From UBA9647 sp963739335 (lineage in GTDB: Bacteria > Bacteroidota > Ignavibacteria > UBA10030), in assembly GCA_963739335.1 (NCBI GenBank), contig CAVUAC010000046.1, positions 62,001 to 126,000 on the forward strand: DNA of 64,000 nucleotides, in the 5' to 3' direction. Shown here in pieces: positions 35,475 through 43,756 of the stretch. The translations under genes and the position numbers were made by a program. Position 1 is the stretch's first letter; the number at the start of each line of letters is the position of its first letter. A model generated the notes under the pieces. That model had not been told where the DNA came from. It saw only the letters and a list, made by a program, of their open reading frames with translations, and ran no database searches.

Positions 35475-37118
35475 CTATTCCCGGTTCTGCTTATAGAATG
35501 CAATCAGTCCATTCGTCGACGAATCGTGCGCCGTGCTCTCAGCATTGCCGGCGAGCTCGGGGAGAATGGCTTTGGCGAGTTGCTTACCTAACTCAACACC
35601 CCATTGGTCAAAAGAGTTCACGTTCCAGATCACTCCCTGGACGAAGATCTTGTGCTCATACATAGCGATGAGCGAGCCTAGGGTGCCGGGAGTAAGTTTC
35701 TCGAAGAGTATCGAGTTGGTCGGTCTGTTACCGAGAAATATCTTGTGCGGGAGGAGTCTGCCAGGTTCCTCTCCGTGCACGCCGGCCGCTTCAAGTTCCG
35801 CTTTCGCTTCCGCTTCGGTTTTTCCGCGCATGAGGGCTTCGGTCTGAGCGAAAAAATTCGACAGGAGGATTGCGTGATGTTCTCCAAGGCGGTTGTGTGT
35901 TTGCGCTGGTGCGAGGAAATCCACCGGGATGAGCTTCGTGCCCTGGTGAAGGAGCTGGAAGAACGCATGCTGACCGTTGGTTCCCGGCTCTCCCCAGATA
36001 ATAGGTCCTGTGGAGTAGTCGACGGGCAGGCCGTCTCGGGTTACACGTTTTCCGTTGCTTTCCATGTCTCCTTGCTGGAAATATGCTGGGAATCGGTGGA
36101 GATATTGATCGTAGGGGATGATGGCGTGCGACTCGGCCATGAAGAAGTTGTTATACCAGACGCCGAGTAAGCCAAGGATGACCGGAATATTCCTCTCAAG
36201 TGGTGTGTTTTGGAAATGCAGATCCATCTCGTGAGCACCGCTGAGCAACTCCTCAAAGTTGTCCATCCCGATGTACAAAGCGATCGACAACCCAATGGCA
36301 GACCAGAGTGAATAGCGTCCTCCAACCCAATCCCAGAACTCGAACATGTTTCTCGTGTCAATGCCAAATGCTGAGACTGCCCTGGCGTTGGTCGAGACAG
36401 CGACAAAGTGCTTCGCAACGGCCGATGAATTCCTGGCACGTTCCAGAAACCAGTTCTTGGCCGATTGCGCGTTGATGATGGTTTCTTGCGTTGTAAATGT
36501 CTTTGAGGAAATGATGAACAGCGTCGTTTCCGGGTTCAACCGTTTCACGGTCTCGGCAATGTGTGTACCATCAACGTTCGAGACGAAGTGAACGTTCAAC
36601 CGCGGATGTCCGTACGGCTTCAGAGCTTCCGTGACCATGACTGGGCCGAGGTCTGATCCTCCGATGCCAATGTTCACGATGTCGGTCATCGGTTGACCTG
36701 TGTAACCTTTCCAGGCGCCGCTTCGAACGCTCTCTGTGAACTCGCGCATATGTGCTAGGACTCTGTTCACAGAAGGCATCACGTCAGCACCATCAACGAG
36801 GATAGGCGTGTTCGAACGGTTGCGGAGGGCGATGTGAAGCACGGAACGATGTTCCGTCGAGTTGATTTTCTCGCCGCGGAACATCTTCTCTGTCCAGCCC
36901 TTCAGATCGGCCTCGCGGGCAAGGTTGAAGAGAAGCGACATGGTCTTTTCCGATATTCGGTTCTTCGAATAATCGAGCAGGATATCGTTCCATCGGATCG
37001 AGAATTTCTCGAATCGACGCGGGTCAACTTCAAACATTTCCCGCATATGATGAATAGCGATTTCTTTCTGGTGCAGTTCGAGGGACTTCCACACCGCAGA
37101 TTGCGTCAGTTTCGACAT
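35475..37118 (-). CDS. pgi: Glucose-6-phosphate isomerase
   Basis: Interconverts glucose-6-phosphate and fructose-6-phosphate in glycolysis. The 547-residue protein matches the long bacterial/eukaryotic PGI (E. coli 549). It shows NIGIGGSDLGPVM, FISSKTFTTQETI, GGRYSLWSAIGLSIAL, EPGTNGQHAFFQLLHQG with the catalytic Glu and His region, and VNSFDQWGVELGK with the active-site Lys. The start at 37118 (MSKLTQSA) has AGGA about nine bases upstream and matches the usual family N-terminus better than the ATG at 37142. Confidence 0.97.
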   Translation of the reverse strand: MSKLTQSAVWKSLELHQKEIAIHHMREMFEVDPRRFEKFSIRWNDILLDYSKNRISEKTMSLLFNLAREADLKGWTEKMFRGEKINSTEHRSVLHIALRNRSNTPILVDGADVMPSVNRVLAHMREFTESVRSGAWKGYTGQPMTDIVNIGIGGSDLGPVMVTEALKPYGHPRLNVHFVSNVDGTHIAETVKRLNPETTLFIISSKTFTTQETIINAQSAKNWFLERARNSSAVAKHFVAVSTNARAVSAFGIDTRNMFEFWDWVGGRYSLWSAIGLSIALYIGMDNFEELLSGAHEMDLHFQNTPLERNIPVILGLLGVWYNNFFMAESHAIIPYDQYLHRFPAYFQQGDMESNGKRVTRDGLPVDYSTGPIIWGEPGTNGQHAFFQLLHQGTKLIPVDFLAPAQTHNRLGEHHAILLSNFFAQTEALMRGKTEAEAKAELEAAGVHGEEPGRLLPHKIFLGNRPTNSILFEKLTPGTLGSLIAMYEHKIFVQGVIWNVNSFDQWGVELGKQLAKAILPELAGNAESTAHDSSTNGLIAFYKQNRE

Positions 37119-37235
37119 GGCAGTATCCTGTGAAGGGTTCACGGGGTATTTGATTGAGAATAATTCGGATCAAAAGACAGCATGAATATAGACAAATTTG
37201 GCGGGAAAAATGAAAAGTCGAAGACGGAGAGTGCA

Positions 37236-37261
37236 CACATCGGGATCACGCCACCGATGTG
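37236..37261. repeat. 8-bp inverted repeat downstream of the 37278 gene
   Basis: Arms CACATCGG (37236-37243) and CCGATGTG (37254-37261). It lies 17 bases beyond the stop of the minus-strand membrane protein. On that strand the T-rich stretch starts only about 20 bases later, so a terminator role is possible but weak. Confidence 0.35.
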
Positions 37262-37277
37262 TACATGGACGGCGCAG

Positions 37278-37682
37278 TCAAAAGCGTGCTTTCCGCGGAA
37301 CCAATTTGTGGGCAATGACAGCGAGGATACCGAAGGCGACGCCGCTTACCGTGCCGATGATGGGGCCCATGATGAGAACAACAAGTGCCGGACTCAAACT
37401 CTGGGGGAGGGCGTTCAACACTTCGACCATCCGTGGGTTGTTCGCGAGGTAGGTTGACATGAAGAGCGCTTGGATTGCAGAGCTGAAAACTCCGTCGAGA
37501 ATGCCAAGATAGAATCCGTGAAGAAAAAAGTCGTCGCTCACTTTGTGCGCAAATTTCCAGGCGCAATAGATGCCGATGCAGAGCCACATCAGCCACTCGT
37601 AGCTTTTCGTGAGGCCCAACACGGATGCCGCGCCCATCATGAAACCGAAAAGCGAAAGTGTGAGAATAAGTCGCCAGTTCAT
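37278..37682 (-). CDS. Multi-spanning membrane protein, function unknown
   Basis: A 134-residue protein with four hydrophobic segments: LILTLSLFGFMMGAASVLG, WLMWLCIGIYCAW, FYLGILDGVFSSAIQALF and LVVLIMGPIIGTVSGVAFG. I do not recognise a named family; the layout resembles small DUF-type membrane proteins of Bacteroidota relatives. The ATG at 37682 was chosen because the upstream in-frame GTG (37703) lies inside the left arm of a dispersed palindromic repeat (37691-37738). It may be the last gene of a unit that starts with the MGMT-like gene. Confidence 0.6.
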   Translation of the reverse strand: MNWRLILTLSLFGFMMGAASVLGLTKSYEWLMWLCIGIYCAWKFAHKVSDDFFLHGFYLGILDGVFSSAIQALFMSTYLANNPRMVEVLNALPQSLSPALVVLIMGPIIGTVSGVAFGILAVIAHKLVPRKARF

Positions 37683-37690
37683 GCGTTGGT

Positions 37691-37738
37691 AGATGACCGT
37701 CACCTCTTGTGATGGACCGGGTTAGGTGACGGTCATCT
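37691..37738. repeat. Dispersed palindromic repeat, copy 1
   Basis: Perfect 15-bp arms AGATGACCGTCACCT (37691-37705) and AGGTGACGGTCATCT (37724-37738) around an 18-nt loop. It shares the GATGACCGT/ACGGTCATC core with copies at 39905-39955 and 50331-50377, while the loops differ. All three are intergenic. Confidence 0.8.
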
Positions 37739-37744
37739 CATTCA

Positions 37745-38512
37745 TTATTCGTACAAATCCTTCGGGTCGGCTGCTGCCAGCTCCTTGAGAAAACCTGCGA
37801 TTTTCTCCGTCACTGCCTTCAAGAACTGAGCCCCTTTTTCGGCGGTTGCCTGTTTGGGGTTGCCGACGCCAGTATCGTCAGTGACTTTTGTCCACCAGCG
37901 TGGCGCCCACACCCATCGTTCGCGCAGTCCATGCAGCTTGAAGGCCCGCGCTTTTCCGTCTCCCGCTTCACTCAATGGGAGCACAACATCCGGCGCTACA
38001 TTCAGCATGATGCTGGTTTCCATCTCTCCTGCGTGATCGTCTACATGATTAAAGTAGTTTTTCTGATCGATGATCTGCCACCAGTTGATCGTGCAAATAA
38101 ACATCTCCGGCTTCTGCAATTGCATCTCGCGCAACATCTGGCGGAAATCATTTCCTCCGTGACTGTTCAGCAGCACGAGCTTTCGAATGCCTTGTCGCGA
38201 AAGTGAGTCAACCACATCCTGTAAGAGGGCGCGCTGGGTGCCCGGATTCATGTTGATGGTCAGTTTGATGTCGATCTGACCGGTATTGACTCCGAAAGGG
38301 ACAGTCGGCAGGACCACGACCTTTGCTCCCGCTTCCCAGGCAATTCGCGCACACTCGGCGGCGATGAAATCGGACTCCTTGATATCCGTTCCGAAGGGGA
38401 GATGATAGTTATGAGCCTCTGTGGCCCCCCACGGGAGGATCGCCACCTCATAGTGTGTCTCTTTGACCGTCTTCCACGTGGCATCGGCGAGAACGTATGG
38501 TCGTCCAGGCAT
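37745..38512 (-). CDS. Creatininase-family amidohydrolase
   Basis: A 255-residue cytosolic metalloenzyme. The metal-site motifs are in order: WGATEAHNYHLPFGTD (Glu, His, Asp), LLNSHGGND (His) and HAGEMETS (Glu), as in creatininase and the mycofactocin/riboflavin-pathway relatives (MftE, FAPy deformylase ArfB). Substrate is unknown; relatives hydrolyse cyclic or linear amides. GAAGGA lies close before the start. It follows the sigma-like gene by 53 bases on the same strand. Confidence 0.88.
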   Translation of the reverse strand: MPGRPYVLADATWKTVKETHYEVAILPWGATEAHNYHLPFGTDIKESDFIAAECARIAWEAGAKVVVLPTVPFGVNTGQIDIKLTINMNPGTQRALLQDVVDSLSRQGIRKLVLLNSHGGNDFRQMLREMQLQKPEMFICTINWWQIIDQKNYFNHVDDHAGEMETSIMLNVAPDVVLPLSEAGDGKARAFKLHGLRERWVWAPRWWTKVTDDTGVGNPKQATAEKGAQFLKAVTEKIAGFLKELAAADPKDLYE

Positions 38513-38565
38513 AAGGTATGACCTTCCTTCGGTATTGTTGATGATGAGTTGTTTCCGTCCTTTGA

Positions 38566-39285
38566 CTATCCGGTTTTCGCGGCATCGCCAAACAAGAGTC
38601 GGACTTCTTTCTGGAGCTCGTCCTCCGATGATGTGAAGGATTGGACAAGGCCTTTCACGATCGCCTGATACCTCGTTCGCGCTTCCGCGAGAAAGTTCCT
38701 CGCGATGTCCACCGAGATGGACATTTCCTTCGCCAGATCCTCGAGAGAAACCTGCGCTGCCTCCCCACGGTTTTGCAGATCGTATCGAAGGAAAAGGAAG
38801 AAGTGAACAGTTTTTCCTTCAGATTGGAGTTCGTTGAGAAGCTCTTCGATCGCAAGCGTGAAAAGATTGCGCACCCATTCGCTCTCGAAGTACTGCTGGG
38901 GTGATTGAGAAGGGTCCCTCTGTTCGCTCTGAAACTCCTCCTCGGCGAAGGCGAAATCCAGCGGCAACGATGAACTGACAGAAGTCGTATCTTTCTGAGC
39001 TGCGACAAAGCTGTCGAAGTGGTCTCTCAGGAAAAAGCGGACGGGGAGCCCGTTTGGATCGAATTGATCGAAGAAGCCCTTTTCCTGCACGCGGCCCAAA
39101 AAAAGGCGTACGAGTGTTTCGGCATGCGAGGGGTAGACGTCATACCGAAGACGCAGATACTTGTACAGGACCTTCCAATGAGCTGCGATGATGTGCTCAA
39201 GAGCTTTCGCTCGCTCGGCATCATCGCCATGCAAGACAGAGACGACGGCTGAGGAATAGGGCGCTTGAGAGGGGATAGGAGGCAT
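38566..39285 (-). CDS. Sigma-70-like (ECF-type) factor, divergent
   Basis: A 239-residue protein. The first half resembles sigma region 2 of planctomycete-type ECF factors: HWKVLYKYLRLRYDVYPSHAETLVRLFLGRV, quoted here only for its pattern of Trp-Tyr-Arg and paired acidic residues, then FDPNGLPVRFFLRDHFDSF. An acidic linker follows. The second half has a region-4-like HTH (VSLEDLAKEMSISVDIARNF). No anti-sigma gene is adjacent. The assignment rests on pattern, not on a strong motif; it could instead be a degenerate or repurposed HTH protein. The start at 39285 has only a weak ribosome site. Confidence 0.55.
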   Translation of the reverse strand: MPPIPSQAPYSSAVVSVLHGDDAERAKALEHIIAAHWKVLYKYLRLRYDVYPSHAETLVRLFLGRVQEKGFFDQFDPNGLPVRFFLRDHFDSFVAAQKDTTSVSSSLPLDFAFAEEEFQSEQRDPSQSPQQYFESEWVRNLFTLAIEELLNELQSEGKTVHFFLFLRYDLQNRGEAAQVSLEDLAKEMSISVDIARNFLAEARTRYQAIVKGLVQSFTSSEDELQKEVRLLFGDAAKTG

Positions 39286-39397
39286 ACTGGCGTGTATTCT
39301 TCTTCGGTAAGCGTCCGAGAACGCGCTGAAGAAGGTACACAGCGTTGCCCGCAGATGCAACTTGGAAAGCTCGTCGGGACGCCCGGGGCGATTGGCC

Positions 39398-39892
39398 TTA
39401 CAGCTTGATCAGCTTTGCATCGTGATCTTTGACTCGCGGAGCTTTCTTGCCGCTGCCAGAGACGATCGTGTGACCTTCTTTCCGGAGCAGTCTCGCTTGT
39501 GCTGCTGCTCCGCCGGGGAGTTTTTCCATCAGGCTCCCGTCGTCACGGATCAATCGCCAGAACGCTGTTACGCGTGTCTTCCCTTTCTCCAGTTCCTCAT
39601 TGGCTGCCTCCGCGACGATGCGCACGAAGATGCCGGTGGTAAGGGGACAGGTGGTTGTAGTTCCGAAATCCTTTGCGAGCCGCTCCCGGATCTGGCCAAT
39701 CGTGAGCAACTTTCCTTTGGGGGCCTTCTTCATCAGGCCTTCCACCAGACGCGGCGTGGCGATGAGCATTGTCCCGCTTCCATATTGCTGTTGCCACTGT
39801 TTCCACCGGGGTTCGATGTGGACAATTCTTGGCTCTTGGGGCTTCATCATCTTTACATGCCAAGGGGTTCGAGAATGTAGGGTTGATTTCAT
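39398..39892 (-). CDS. MGMT-like (DNA alkyltransferase-like) domain protein without the PCHR active site
   Basis: A 164-residue protein whose central part matches the winged-helix DNA-binding domain of O6-alkylguanine transferases: LLTIGQIRERLAKDFG, then RVTAFWRLIRDDGSL and GGAAAQARLLRKEGH. The methyl-accepting PCHR motif is absent; at that level there is TTTTCPLTTGIF, which retains one Cys. Such proteins may act like alkyltransferase-like proteins that bind lesions and recruit repair, or have another role. GGAG lies seven bases before the start at 39892. It may head a unit with the sigma-like gene and creatininase-family gene. Confidence 0.72.
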   Translation of the reverse strand: MKSTLHSRTPWHVKMMKPQEPRIVHIEPRWKQWQQQYGSGTMLIATPRLVEGLMKKAPKGKLLTIGQIRERLAKDFGTTTTCPLTTGIFVRIVAEAANEELEKGKTRVTAFWRLIRDDGSLMEKLPGGAAAQARLLRKEGHTIVSGSGKKAPRVKDHDAKLIKL

Positions 39893-39904
39893 TGTCTGCT
39901 CCTA

Positions 39905-39955
39905 TAGATGACCGTGATCTCAATGAAAATGCTCACAGTAGATGACGGTCATCTA
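39905..39955. repeat. Dispersed palindromic repeat, copy 2
   Basis: Arms TAGATGACCGTGATCT (39905-39920) and AGATGACGGTCATCTA (39940-39955) with one mismatch, loop of 19 nt. Same core as copies 1 and 3. It lies between the MGMT-like gene and the amidohydrolase stop. The next bases (about 39970-39999) are a short ATGAATCAATG-type low-complexity stretch. Confidence 0.78.
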
Positions 39956-39976
39956 CCTTGATATCATTCCAATGAA

Positions 39977-41263
39977 TCAATGAACCGATGAATCAATGGA
40001 GAGGTTCTTATAAACCTTTCCCTCCTTCATAACAAAAACATTTGTCTGCATCGCCTTGATGTCCTCCAGCGGGTTGCCTTGGACGGCGATGATATCAGCG
40101 AACTTGCCGGGTTCAATAGTGCCGATGCTGTTTTCCATCCGCAGCAACTCTGACGCGGTCGTCGTTGCGGCACGAATGGCATCGATCGGCTTCATCCCGT
40201 ACTCGACCATCTTGAGGAATTCTATCGTCGATGTCCCATGGGCGTATGCGCCGACATCCGTTCCGAATGCGATCTTCACCCCCATCTTCATCGCTTTCTG
40301 AAATGTCGCCTTATGAACGGGGATAATGCGCTTACGCATTTCCGATAGCCCCAATGGGCCCGGGTCAATGTAGACGTACAGCGTGGGACACCAGTATGTC
40401 CCACGTTCCACCATGAGTTTGAGGGTCTCATCGTCAAGCATCATTCCGTGTTCGAGGGAACGCACTCCGCCGAGAACAGAGTTCTTCGCCCCTTGTCCGC
40501 CGTAGGCGTGAGACGCAACGTCCTTCCCCCAGCGTTTTGCCTCATTCACGACGGTTTGCACATCTTCCTGTGAGAGTTGGCACAGCGGCTCCATCGTGAC
40601 GGGGTTGATCTGGCTAGTTCGTCCTGTTGCGTAGATCTTGACGAGATCGGCTCCGTATTTCACAGCGTGTCGAACCGCTGCAATCATCGCATCATGTGAA
40701 TCGGTGAGCATCGCTGGCTCGGGTATCTGGATGTCCGGATTCATGCCCTCGATGTTCATGTGTCCCCCTGTGATCGTCAGCGCATCTGTCGCGACCAGCA
40801 GGCGTGGACCAGGAATGATACCCTGATTGATAGCGTCTCTGATCGCAACGTCTGCGAATCCGGCGCCTTCACTGTCCACGTCTCGCAGTGTCGTGAAACC
40901 AGCCTCCAGGTTTTTTCTAGCTGCTGCAACGCCCTGAATGGTGCGAAAAGCCTGAGACTTGGTAATCACCGGAGGGATCAGTCCTTCATCTTCAGGCTGC
41001 AACAGGATGTGAGTGTGACAGTCGATCAGACCAGGCAGGACGGTATAGGCTGATAGATCCAGGACCGTCACCCCCTTTGGAACGGAGAGGTTTGGCCCAA
41101 CCGCTTTGATCTTCGACCCTTCGATCATTATCATTTGACTGGCCAGCACGGATCCGCTCTTTGGATCGATCAGCTTGCCGGCCTTGATGAATGTGGATTG
41201 GGGAAGAGTAACGAAGGGTATGAGGAGAGCGAGGACGAGAACAAACGCAAGTGGCCTATGCAT
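39977..41263 (-). CDS. Secreted metal-dependent amidohydrolase (Xaa-Pro dipeptidase/prolidase-like)
   Basis: A 428-residue exported amidohydrolase. A signal peptide spans residues 1-22. The TIM-barrel metal site comprises LPGLIDCHTHILLQ (HxH), DLVKIYATG with a possible carbamylated Lys, VASHAYGG and SLEHGMM (two His), and AFGTDVGAYAHG with the catalytic Asp. The C-terminus closes with IEPGKFADIIAVQGNPLEDI. The subgroup is often annotated as Xaa-Pro dipeptidase or imidazolonepropionase-like and acts on peptides or N-acyl amino acids. AAGGAGGT lies six bases before the ATG, one of the best ribosome sites in the window. Confidence 0.92.
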   Translation of the reverse strand: MHRPLAFVLVLALLIPFVTLPQSTFIKAGKLIDPKSGSVLASQMIMIEGSKIKAVGPNLSVPKGVTVLDLSAYTVLPGLIDCHTHILLQPEDEGLIPPVITKSQAFRTIQGVAAARKNLEAGFTTLRDVDSEGAGFADVAIRDAINQGIIPGPRLLVATDALTITGGHMNIEGMNPDIQIPEPAMLTDSHDAMIAAVRHAVKYGADLVKIYATGRTSQINPVTMEPLCQLSQEDVQTVVNEAKRWGKDVASHAYGGQGAKNSVLGGVRSLEHGMMLDDETLKLMVERGTYWCPTLYVYIDPGPLGLSEMRKRIIPVHKATFQKAMKMGVKIAFGTDVGAYAHGTSTIEFLKMVEYGMKPIDAIRAATTTASELLRMENSIGTIEPGKFADIIAVQGNPLEDIKAMQTNVFVMKEGKVYKNLSIDSSVH

Positions 41264-41301
41264 GGGTGGACCTCCTTAGGAAGTGGAAGGAACTTTCAAT
41301 C

Positions 41302-41365
41302 TCATTGATTCATCAGGTCATCGGGTCATCTGAGAATCGATTCATCGGGCGATCGAGTCATCTGA
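41302..41365. repeat. Low-complexity (TCATC/GATGA) tract, left flank of the four-helix-bundle gene
   Basis: Repeated degenerate units such as GATTCATC, GGTCATCGGGTCATC and GAGTCATCTGATCAT abut the 3' end of the four-helix-bundle gene. A similar tract lies at its 5' end (41729-41792). They carry no coding signal. Confidence 0.6.
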
Positions 41366-41728
41366 TCATTTTCTATGGGATTTGGCGGTGCGTTGGGACG
41401 CAGCGAAAATAGCAAGAAGTTCATTTGCTTCTGCACGCAGAGGTTCAACGTCGCTGCCTTGGGCCACCTCGGTGTCGACAAGCATCTCGAGCCAGAAAAC
41501 CGTTTCATCTGCTTCCTCGACGACAATTCCCATTTTTGAAACGAACTCAGCTCTTGAACGAGATCTACCCACGGCACGGTAATTGGCAGCCACTGAAGTG
41601 GCGGAACGCAATAGTTGCCTGCCTATAACCCGGGCTTCTTCTGTCTTTGGTAGTGACTGAAAAAGTCTCACAATCCGGATCGCGAATTGTTTCGAACGAT
41701 CTCTTAAGAGTTCTCGCTTCGTCACCAT
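41366..41728 (-). CDS. Four-helix bundle protein (S23/23S-rRNA-IVS-encoded family)
   Basis: A 120-residue all-helical protein of the S23 ribosomal-protein-like family, first known from intervening sequences in 23S rRNA genes. It shows ELLRDRSKQFAIRIVRLFQ, the conserved RQLLRSATSVAANYRA, then EFVSKMGIVVEEADETVFWLE and a Glu-rich last helix. Here it is not in an rRNA gene. Function is unknown, and it is often scattered in FCB and candidate-phylum genomes. The start at 41728 is the first Met of the conserved fold. GATGA-rich tracts lie at both ends. Confidence 0.88.
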   Translation of the reverse strand: MVTKRELLRDRSKQFAIRIVRLFQSLPKTEEARVIGRQLLRSATSVAANYRAVGRSRSRAEFVSKMGIVVEEADETVFWLEMLVDTEVAQGSDVEPLRAEANELLAIFAASQRTAKSHRK

Positions 41729-41792
41729 GATCGATGACCAGATGTTTCGATGATCCGATGGCCAGATTCTTCGACGGCCCGATGACTCAATC
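41729..41792. repeat. Low-complexity (GATGA/TCGATG) tract, right flank of the four-helix-bundle gene
   Basis: Repeats such as ATCGATGACCAGATG, TCGATGATCCGATGGCCAGA and CGGCCCGATGACTCAATC lie directly before the start codon. They mirror the tract on the other side. No ribosome-binding site is visible within them. Confidence 0.6.
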
Positions 41793-41801
41793 ACCACTGT
41801 T

Positions 41802-42542
41802 TCACAACAGGGCTTTCAGCTTGTCATAGCCGGTTCGGCTCACCTGCAGCTGTGTTCCGTCCTTGAGGATCGCCATTCGGCTGTCTTTTGCATAGAGCTC
41901 AATTCGGGCGAGCCGTTCAACGTTGAGGATGTACGATCGGTGAATGCGCACAAACTTCTTTGCGTCAAGGAGTGTTTCGAGATCTGCAAGTCGTTGCTTC
42001 TTGAGCCGGAGTGTGCCTTCTGACTTAATGGCGACATAATCATCCTGAGCTTCAATGTAATCGATTTTCTCGGCTGGGATGACAAAGACCCGGGAACCAT
42101 CACGAACGAGGATGCGCTCTACGGTTTCACCCTTTGATCGGGTGGCCTTGATGATTTCCGCAGATGGGAGAACTTCACGCCGCGCGAGCTTTCCTTCTGC
42201 TCGGACCAGCGCTTCGTCAAACCGCTCTCTGCTGAATGGCTTGAGCAGGTAGTCGACGGCGTGCACCTCGAATGCTTTGACCGCATACTGTTCGTACGCC
42301 GTGACGAAGATGACAACGAGATCTCGTTCGATCAGCTCCAGCACCTCGAAGCCATTCAGCTTCGGCATTTGAACATCCAGGAACACGAGGTCGGGCTTCA
42401 GCTCGGTGGCGGCTTTTACTGCTTCGAAGCCGTTGGAGCATTCCGCAACAATCTGGATTTCGGAGTGTTCAGCGAGGTACTCGCGGATGATGCTTCGGGC
42501 GAGATCCTCATCATCAACGATGATGGCTTGAATCGTTTGCAT
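41802..42542 (-). CDS. LytTR-family response regulator
   Basis: A 246-residue regulator with an N-terminal receiver domain and a C-terminal LytTR DNA-binding domain. The receiver has the acidic VDDED, phospho-acceptor Asp in LVFLDVQMP, Thr in IFVTAYEQ and Lys in YLLKPF. The LytTR domain has IPAEKIDYIEAQDDYV and FVRIHRSYILNV. It lies 92 bases after the histidine kinase gene in the same direction. Its target may be the LiaF-like operon itself (inference). Confidence 0.94.
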   Translation of the reverse strand: MQTIQAIIVDDEDLARSIIREYLAEHSEIQIVAECSNGFEAVKAATELKPDLVFLDVQMPKLNGFEVLELIERDLVVIFVTAYEQYAVKAFEVHAVDYLLKPFSRERFDEALVRAEGKLARREVLPSAEIIKATRSKGETVERILVRDGSRVFVIPAEKIDYIEAQDDYVAIKSEGTLRLKKQRLADLETLLDAKKFVRIHRSYILNVERLARIELYAKDSRMAILKDGTQLQVSRTGYDKLKALL

Positions 42543-42634
42543 GCTCTCAGCAAAGATACGAAAACCGATCAACTTTCAACACGATTATTCCTAGCGGGAA
42601 GGTTCTTACTCTTGAGAACCTCCTGCAGGGAGAA

Positions 42635-43753
42635 TCAGCCTTGCTGTTCTGTGACCTTGGAAAGGATCGGTGCTTGGGAGGAACGATGGAATTCGGTACT
42701 TGTCTGGGCAGGAATCCACAAGTCGGCGCGGAACACATTATCGCGTTCTTCGGTTTGGAGTCGAGCGTCGTCTTTGTAGATCGCTCGCAGCCGCTTGGAG
42801 ACATTCTCCAATCCGAGTCCTCCTTTGCGATTGCGCGGGCGGTCGGGGTCGACGGGATTCTCGATCTTTATGTGGAGCACACTTCCGCGCCATTCAGATT
42901 CCAGAGTGATAGTCCCACCGTCGAGCATATGGGCGATGCCATGGTGGACTGCATTCTCGATCAATGGTTGGAGGATAAGGGGTGGGACAAGACAGTTCCT
43001 GCAAACGTCATCAATTTTCTGCACGATCTTCAGTCGAGACCCGTACCGAATTTGCTCGATCTCCAGGAAGCTGATGGACATGGAGACTTCCTCATCGAGG
43101 CGGATAGATTCCTGTGCACCAAGCCGCAGGCTCTTGCGAAGGAAGTCTGCCAGCCGCAGCGTCATCGCGCGGACAGCTGCCGGATCCTGCGTTGCCAGAG
43201 CGCTGATCGAGTTCAGACTGTTGAACAAAAAATGTGGATTGATCTGTGCCCGGAGAGCTTTGAGTTCAGCCTCCTGGGCAAAAATCCTCGATTGCAGCTC
43301 TCGCTGCTCGGCTTCTTTTGAAAGCTCGAACGTTATGATCAAGTAGTGGACGGCTACCGTCAGTCCGTACAGGATGAAGTCAACGCCAATGAGCAGCGGC
43401 GCCTTTGCGAGGACGCGCGTCCGGAGGCCAGTAAGACCGAATGAGCGTTCCAGGATCAGAACCCATCCGCTCGCAATCATCATCCACAGTACGATCGTAA
43501 CAATCCCGGCCAGTGTCTGAACAAGGAGGACCTGAGAGAAGGGAGTTTTCTGCAGAGGATAGACGCGACAAACGTACCACGTCGAAAGGCAGATCGCTCC
43601 ATAAACAATAGTGATCGGAAGAGCGAGGGCGAGCGCCTCGGTCCACGAAAAATCGTGTGACAATGCGAGGACGGCGGCGAGCATGGTTCCGAAGATCAGC
43701 CAGCCGAGGAGGTAGATGCCGAGTCGCTCTTGGTTTGCGAGGATGGGATGCAT
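42635..43753 (-). CDS. LytS-like sensor histidine kinase
   Basis: A 372-residue membrane kinase. Four hydrophobic helices (about residues 10-140) form a small membrane sensor without an obvious periplasmic domain. The His_kinase region follows, AQINPHFLFNSLNSI (phospho-accepting His), then an ATP-binding domain with LQPLIENAVHHG (N box) and GGLGLENVSKRL (G box). It begins three bases after the stop of the LiaF-like gene and is followed by the LytTR regulator. Such kinases often sense envelope state or peptides through their membrane segment; the ligand is unknown. Confidence 0.93.
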   Translation of the reverse strand: MHPILANQERLGIYLLGWLIFGTMLAAVLALSHDFSWTEALALALPITIVYGAICLSTWYVCRVYPLQKTPFSQVLLVQTLAGIVTIVLWMMIASGWVLILERSFGLTGLRTRVLAKAPLLIGVDFILYGLTVAVHYLIITFELSKEAEQRELQSRIFAQEAELKALRAQINPHFLFNSLNSISALATQDPAAVRAMTLRLADFLRKSLRLGAQESIRLDEEVSMSISFLEIEQIRYGSRLKIVQKIDDVCRNCLVPPLILQPLIENAVHHGIAHMLDGGTITLESEWRGSVLHIKIENPVDPDRPRNRKGGLGLENVSKRLRAIYKDDARLQTEERDNVFRADLWIPAQTSTEFHRSSQAPILSKVTEQQG

Positions 43754-43756
43754 GGG

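Noticed and set aside
37683..37703. GTG start for the membrane protein at 37278
   Set aside because: It lies within the arm of a dispersed palindrome, with the ribosome site touching the codon; ATG 37682 is more credible.
41366..41728. Whether the four-helix-bundle gene sits in an rRNA intervening sequence
   Set aside because: No rRNA sequence is seen on either side; the neighbours are protein genes.
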